33,639 nucleotides of DNA from Candidatus Heteroruminococcus faecigallinarum (GTDB taxonomy: Bacteria > Bacillota > Clostridia > Oscillospirales > Ruminococcaceae), in contig CAJFKV010000021.1 of assembly GCA_904387055.1 (NCBI GenBank), positions 1-33,639 on the forward strand. The letters are read 5' to 3'. Under the pieces are notes generated by a model. That model was not told the DNA's origin. It saw nothing but the letters and a program-made list of their open reading frames with translations, and ran no database searches. The position numbers and the translations under genes are program-made. The first letter of the stretch is position 1. Each line of letters begins with the position of its first letter. Positions 32,697 through 33,639 of this stretch are shown piece after piece.

Positions 32697-32735
32697 CATA
32701 GGAAAAGCCCGGTCAACGACCGGGCTTTTCCTATG
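32697..32735. repeat. 39-nt hairpin repeat, copy 2
   Basis: A perfect 18-bp inverted repeat around AAC, with arms starting CATAGG and ending CCTATG. Compared with copy 1 the fourth base pair changes from G-C to A-T in both arms together, and the loop differs by one base. Confidence 0.9.
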
Positions 32736-32908
32736 CTGTTCTGTCAATCCTCAACCGGCGGGCGGAGGAGAAGGGGGAAAATTGGGCGGCGGCAACCACA
32801 GGGAAAAGAGAGGGGTGGAAAGATAGAAGGAGACCGGTGCGGGCAGGATGGAGAGGGCTGGTGGAGTACGCTCTTAGAAAATTTGGAAAAGGTTGTGGAT
32901 TCTGCCAA

Positions 32909-32937
32909 TAGGCAATCGCTTCTTTTGGGTGTACAAT
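32909..32937 (+). promoter_or_regulatory. Candidate promoter of the lysis cassette
   Basis: TAGGCA (32909-32914) and TACAAT (32932-32937) are separated by 17 bp. The -35 is imperfect. It lies 160 nt before the first cassette gene. Confidence 0.4.
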
Positions 32938-33097
32938 AAAAAGAAAAGAACATAAGTTCTTTTGGCGGGGTCCGGACCGGCAGGGCGGACAGGGCTGCCA
33001 GGGGATAAAGGTGGACTGGATGACCGACCAAAGCCAGATGGAGGAGAAGGAAATCCCGCTGGGGAGAAAGGATTTTGAAGGGAAAGGGGGGAAGGGA

Positions 33098-33442
33098 ATG
33101 GACTGGTGGGCGCTGCTGGCGGCCATAGGGGTTCCGTCGGCCATTACGGCCCTGTGCTTTGGGGCGCTGGAGCGGCGGATGGCCCGGCGGGAACAGCTGT
33201 CGGAGGAGCGGGAACGGGTCCGGCAGAAGAACGAGGTGTTGCTGGTACGGAGCGTGGGGGCGGCCATCGCTCTGGGGGAGGCCACGGCGACGGCCCTCAA
33301 GAACGGCCATGCCAACGGGGAGACCGAGGCGGCCCTGGCCTATGCCCGGCAGGTAAAGCACGAACAGAAGGATTTCCTCACCGAGCAGGGAATCCGTGCC
33401 ATCTACGACAAGGAGGAAGGAAGTTCATGGACGCGATTTTAA
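33098..33442 (+). CDS. Small membrane-anchored coiled-coil protein upstream of holin
   Basis: This protein has about 114 residues. A single N-terminal membrane span (about 2-20, DWWALLAAIGVPSAITALCFGAL) is followed by a strongly charged helical segment (ERRMARREQLSEERERVRQKNEV) and an amphipathic C-terminal part. I do not recognise an enzyme. It overlaps the holin start by 16 nt. The ATG at 33098 follows GAAGGGA; the frame is open to 33011, with less convincing starts there. Proteins of this shape are common next to phage holin genes in gut Clostridia and may be a co-holin or spanin-like factor. This function is an inference. Confidence 0.65.
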   Translation: MDWWALLAAIGVPSAITALCFGALERRMARREQLSEERERVRQKNEVLLVRSVGAAIALGEATATALKNGHANGETEAALAYARQVKHEQKDFLTEQGIRAIYDKEEGSSWTRF

Positions 33443-33639
33443 GCTACATCAAGCCGGAGCTGCTGGTGCTGGTGCCGGTGCTCTATTTCCTGGGAGCGGG
33501 CCTCAAGAAGGCGGAGGCCTTCCCCGACAACCGGATCCCCCTGGTGCTGGGCGTCGCCGGCATCCTGCTGGCGGCCCTCTATGTGGCGGCCACCTCCGCC
33601 CTGGACAGCTGGCAGGCGGGCCTGCTGGCGGGCTTCGCG
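33427..33639 (+). CDS. Phage holin, 5' part (cut by the window end)
   Basis: The reading frame from ATG 33427 (GGAAG at 4 nt) stays open for 71 codons to the end of the window. It encodes MDAILSYIKPELLVLVPVL, then YFLGAGLKKAEAFPDNRIPL, then VLGVAGILLAALYVAATSAL, the pattern of the Phage_holin_5_2 family: a first span at about 11-26, a short charged turn, then a second span at about 40-58. It overlaps the upstream gene by 16 nt. Holins form pores that time phage lysis. An endolysin gene would be expected beyond the window. Confidence 0.78.
   Translation, partial: MDAILSYIKPELLVLVPVLYFLGAGLKKAEAFPDNRIPLVLGVAGILLAALYVAATSALDSWQAGLLAGFA

Larger units (their letters stand above)
32181..33097. other. 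AT-rich to mixed gap, no gene seen
   Basis: The left part (32181-32500) is much more AT-rich than the rest of the window, with an 8-5-8 inverted repeat and no credible coding frame. The remainder holds one hairpin repeat copy, then G/A-rich DNA up to the promoter of the lysis cassette. The base composition suggests imported or decaying sequence. Confidence 0.6.

Overview
GC-rich chromosomal DNA from an anaerobic, low-oxygen Firmicute, most likely a gut Oscillospiraceae-type Clostridium relative (Flavonifractor/Lawsonibacter-like). The grounds are strong AGGAGG ribosome sites, GTG/TTG starts, a CoA-dependent pyruvate/2-oxoacid:ferredoxin oxidoreductase, SorC, DUF2089 and YolD proteins, and a phage-type holin gene. 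The organism assignment is inference from gene content and style. No database was searched.

Layout. 1-883 is non-coding: one intrinsic terminator at 290-320 and a dense chain of palindromes. 884-2678 (minus) is a split transketolase, divergent from a SorC-family regulator at 3112-4059. 4204-8906 is a complete branched-chain-amino-acid-type (HAAT) ABC importer: lipoprotein, LivH, LivM, LivG, LivF. A PLP-dependent decarboxylase and a cupin follow closely. A new promoter at 10890-10918 then opens a long co-directional block: FGGY sugar kinase, zinc alcohol dehydrogenase, a fused C_GCAxxG_C_C redox protein, D-2-hydroxyacid dehydrogenase, CoA-disulfide reductase-rhodanese, class II aldolase, a second SorC regulator and a HAD phosphatase. 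A butanediol-dehydrogenase-like enzyme and a Cys/Met-metabolism PLP lyase follow, ending in a strong terminator at 22073-22099.

22189-26104 is an autoregulated-looking unit: a GntR/FCD regulator overlapping a four-subunit 2-oxoacid:ferredoxin oxidoreductase in the order gamma, delta, alpha, beta. 26209-26885 is a DUF2089 plus membrane-protein pair under a near-consensus promoter whose spacer holds a perfect palindrome. A MATE transporter follows, then a tRNA cluster (Gly-Arg-His-Gln).

From 28,990 onward the window is accessory DNA: a truncated tyrosine integrase beside tRNA-Gln, a Y-family polymerase/YolD pair, a decapitated LacI regulator, two copies of a 39-nt perfect hairpin repeat with compensatory base changes, an AT-rich gap, and the start of a holin-type lysis cassette that runs off the window end.

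How the genes may work together (inference): the two SorC regulators bracket a catabolic block in which a sugar or polyol is phosphorylated by the FGGY kinase, split by the class II aldolase and/or transketolase, and the aldehydes are handled by the dehydrogenases. The HAAT importer with decarboxylase and cupin looks like an amino-acid-type uptake and decarboxylation arm. The PLP lyase could supply a 2-oxoacid to the ferredoxin oxidoreductase. No substrate can be named with confidence from sequence alone.
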